Assembly (NCBI GenBank): GCA_946894095.1
Contig: OX335653.1
Coordinates: 16,745,001-16,809,000 of the forward strand
Direction of reading: 5' to 3'
Length of the DNA stretch: 64,000 bases
Source: Incurvaria masculella
Taxonomy: Eukaryota; Arthropoda; Insecta; Lepidoptera; Incurvariidae
The notes beneath the pieces were generated by a model. It saw nothing but the letters and a program-made list of their open reading frames with translations. It was not told where the DNA came from and ran no database searches. Within the stretch, counting starts at the first letter, position 1. Every line of letters begins with the position of its first letter. The translations under genes and the position numbers were made by a program. Below are positions 54,701 through 57,700 of the stretch, piece after piece.

Positions 54701-57700
54701 ATAAAATAAAATGTTTTAGGCATAAATGACTGAAGAAAGAATGAAGCAAATTTACAAAGCAAAATTTGGTGGAACTTATGTGTCTAGATTACCTGGAAGC
54801 ATTAACCATGCCCAGATAGATCAAATGCTTATCAAGAATCAAATTATTACCACCTTTAATCGAAGATCATGCATGCCCGTTGAAGAACAATGATCGTACG
54901 TCATGGCACTCCCATCATCTCTGCCAACCACTTCGAGGGAAAGGTGTGATTAATTTATATTTATGTAGATGAATAAAAATGTCACTAGAAATTAATACAG
55001 CCCTTTTCGTTGCAGATATATTATTACTTTGTTTTTAGGGTTCCGTACCCAAAGGGTGCAAACGGAACCCTATTACTAAGCTTCCGCTGTCCGCCCGTCC
55101 GTCCGTCTGTCCGTCCGTCCGTCCGTCCGTCCGTCTGTCACAGGGCTGTATCTCATGAATCGTAATAGGTAGGTAGGTGAAATTTTCACAGAGTGTCTGT
55201 TTATTTTGCCGCTATAACAACAAATAGGAAACATTTAAAAATAATAAGAATTAAAGGGGGTCCCCATACAAAAAAACCTGTTTTTTTTTGTGTCAAATCT
55301 TGTTCGATGGTACGGAACCCTTCGTGTGCGAGCCCGACTCGCACTTGGCCGGTTTTTTTTTAAGTATTCACTAAGAACACTTTGGTTTTTTTCGCTACCT
55401 TTTTGATATTTATTAGTGTTTTGGCGGCTGCTATATACTGCAATTACTTTACGAATAGTAAGTATACTCATTTCAGAAGATGCCAAGTGCTTATATCACA
55501 CAAATCGAAATTCCAATGATTTTAGCGCTATCCCCAAAACGAAAAGTTCCCTAAATGTAACAGTTCACAAGGGGATTTTTTTCAATCTGATCTAAGTATA
55601 ATATTATAGTTATGTCACGCGTAAGTTTTAAAATAGTGATAAATCAAATCTAAGATTTGTATTCTCTAAGTACAGATTCTTTCAGACGTCGAATTCAAAA
55701 GTATTCAAAAGTAAACTAAACAATTTAAAATTTAGGAATTTCTATTCCAAATATGATAACAGCCTTTTATTATCTATGTACACAAAAACCATTGATAGAG
55801 ATTTTAAAAAGATTTGGTCATATCAATAAATACAGTGTTAAGCAGCGAATGTTATTTTTTTTTCTAAATATGATATTCGATTCTGAGATTCGTATTCTCA
55901 GAAAACAAAGTTCTTGAATATGATTTTAAATGATCATAATTCGATAGACGAAATGCAGAATATGAAATGAATCAGTTGAATTTGTCACGCTGCTTGTTTG
56001 ACGATAGCTGGCGAAATGCCCATGGCCAATTGCCCTTTATATTCAATGGTGTAAACCTGCGGAATCGAAGAGCTCAATGAAATCTCAATATGAAATTTTT
56101 AACTCGCTTAAAAATTTGGACCAACTTTGTTCACGCTGTCAGCGTTTGAGCGCAATTCGGCCGCGGTCTAAGGCAGTAAAAGTATTATGTGCGCTGTCTA
56201 GCCAAAACGTCATTGAATCATAGAAAGTAAGCGCGCTGCGCTCGCATGCTAGGTGTATGCATTGGATAAATCGATTTTGGTCATTTAGTTATTATGTACT
56301 AAGCACAGGGCCGGATTTATAGGTGTGAAGTCCCTAGGGCAACACGGAAATGTAGGTCCCTTATTATTTTTCCAACCATTTTAGAAAATAAGTGTCTCAA
56401 TAATTGATTTCAAGACGAAGCAAAATAAGTAATATTTAAATTTTTAAATTTTAATTACTTATAGCTTATATAGGCCCCGGCGCGCAATGGTTCTTTCGCC
56501 TTCCAAGCGCCAGCGGTGGGCAGTTACTAAATCCGATACAGTTTTGTCTCTACGCAGCCGTTTGTGCTTGAAAATGGAAGGAATAGTCTCGAGGCGGGAG
56601 CTGTGCCAATGAGAAAATCACTTTCGATGTAAGGGTAACTTTGATTGGCGTTTTTGTCTCATCGTAGTGCGTATCCTATTTTAATAATTATGTAGTTATT
56701 ACAATGTTTAGAAACGTAGCTCTTACATTTTTATTTTCAAAAAATGTATAGTAGAACAGCTCCTTAGATAGGTCTTTGTATAGTTATAGATCTTTTTGGT
56801 ATGAACTTAACACGATACGATTTGATTTAACTCATTACCAAGACTAGGTTTTGAATCGGCATCGTAAACTTTTACCTATTATTATGCGCGTATTAAAATT
56901 AGTCTGCCTACTCTGAATACTGCTGTAAGTAATTAAGAAATCCAAATTTTGAACGCACTGCATCGTATGAATGCATTATTTCAGAAAGTGAAACACATAC
57001 ATAGCTGATCGATTCCTTGTGATATAGCTTTAAATTTATCTTTTGGTTTAATGTTTCCGTTTACGAAACTATTTTTTTTTATAAGTACATTTTATGTGCC
57101 CCTCTTTGTGGAGACCCCGGGCAGTGGCCCCGGTTGCCCTACCTAAAATCCTGCACTGACTACGTACACATTGACATATATATTACTAAGTACGTACGTA
57201 CATAGCATAATATTTTTTTTGTAATTATTGGGATTTCGAAATGGAAAGGAATCTACATATATGAAAATAAAATTTGGTTAACTGCGAAAATTTGTAGGTT
57301 TTGGATTCTCCAGCAGATATTGAAGTTTTATAAAAAATGTCATGTTTTATTTTATTTATATATTTATAGGAACACAAACACTTATATAACTATGCAGAGT
57401 ACAGCACAATACCACATTAGTAAGTGGCACTTTCAAGGTGTGAGCACCAATAATAGGTATACACCAGAGATCTAAATGGGGGGACGCATCATAAAGTCCA
57501 AAACCCATACCGTCCAAAACACTAATGAATACGGAACTTTTTCAATTAGGTTAGGTTAGGTTAGGTTAGATTATGATATTTGCATTTATAAATATATGCA
57601 AAAATACATACTTTTGGATGTTCTGGGTTTTGGACCTTATGCTTTTTGGACTTTATGAAGGCAATGTATACACTACATAACAATACATAAATATAATAGG

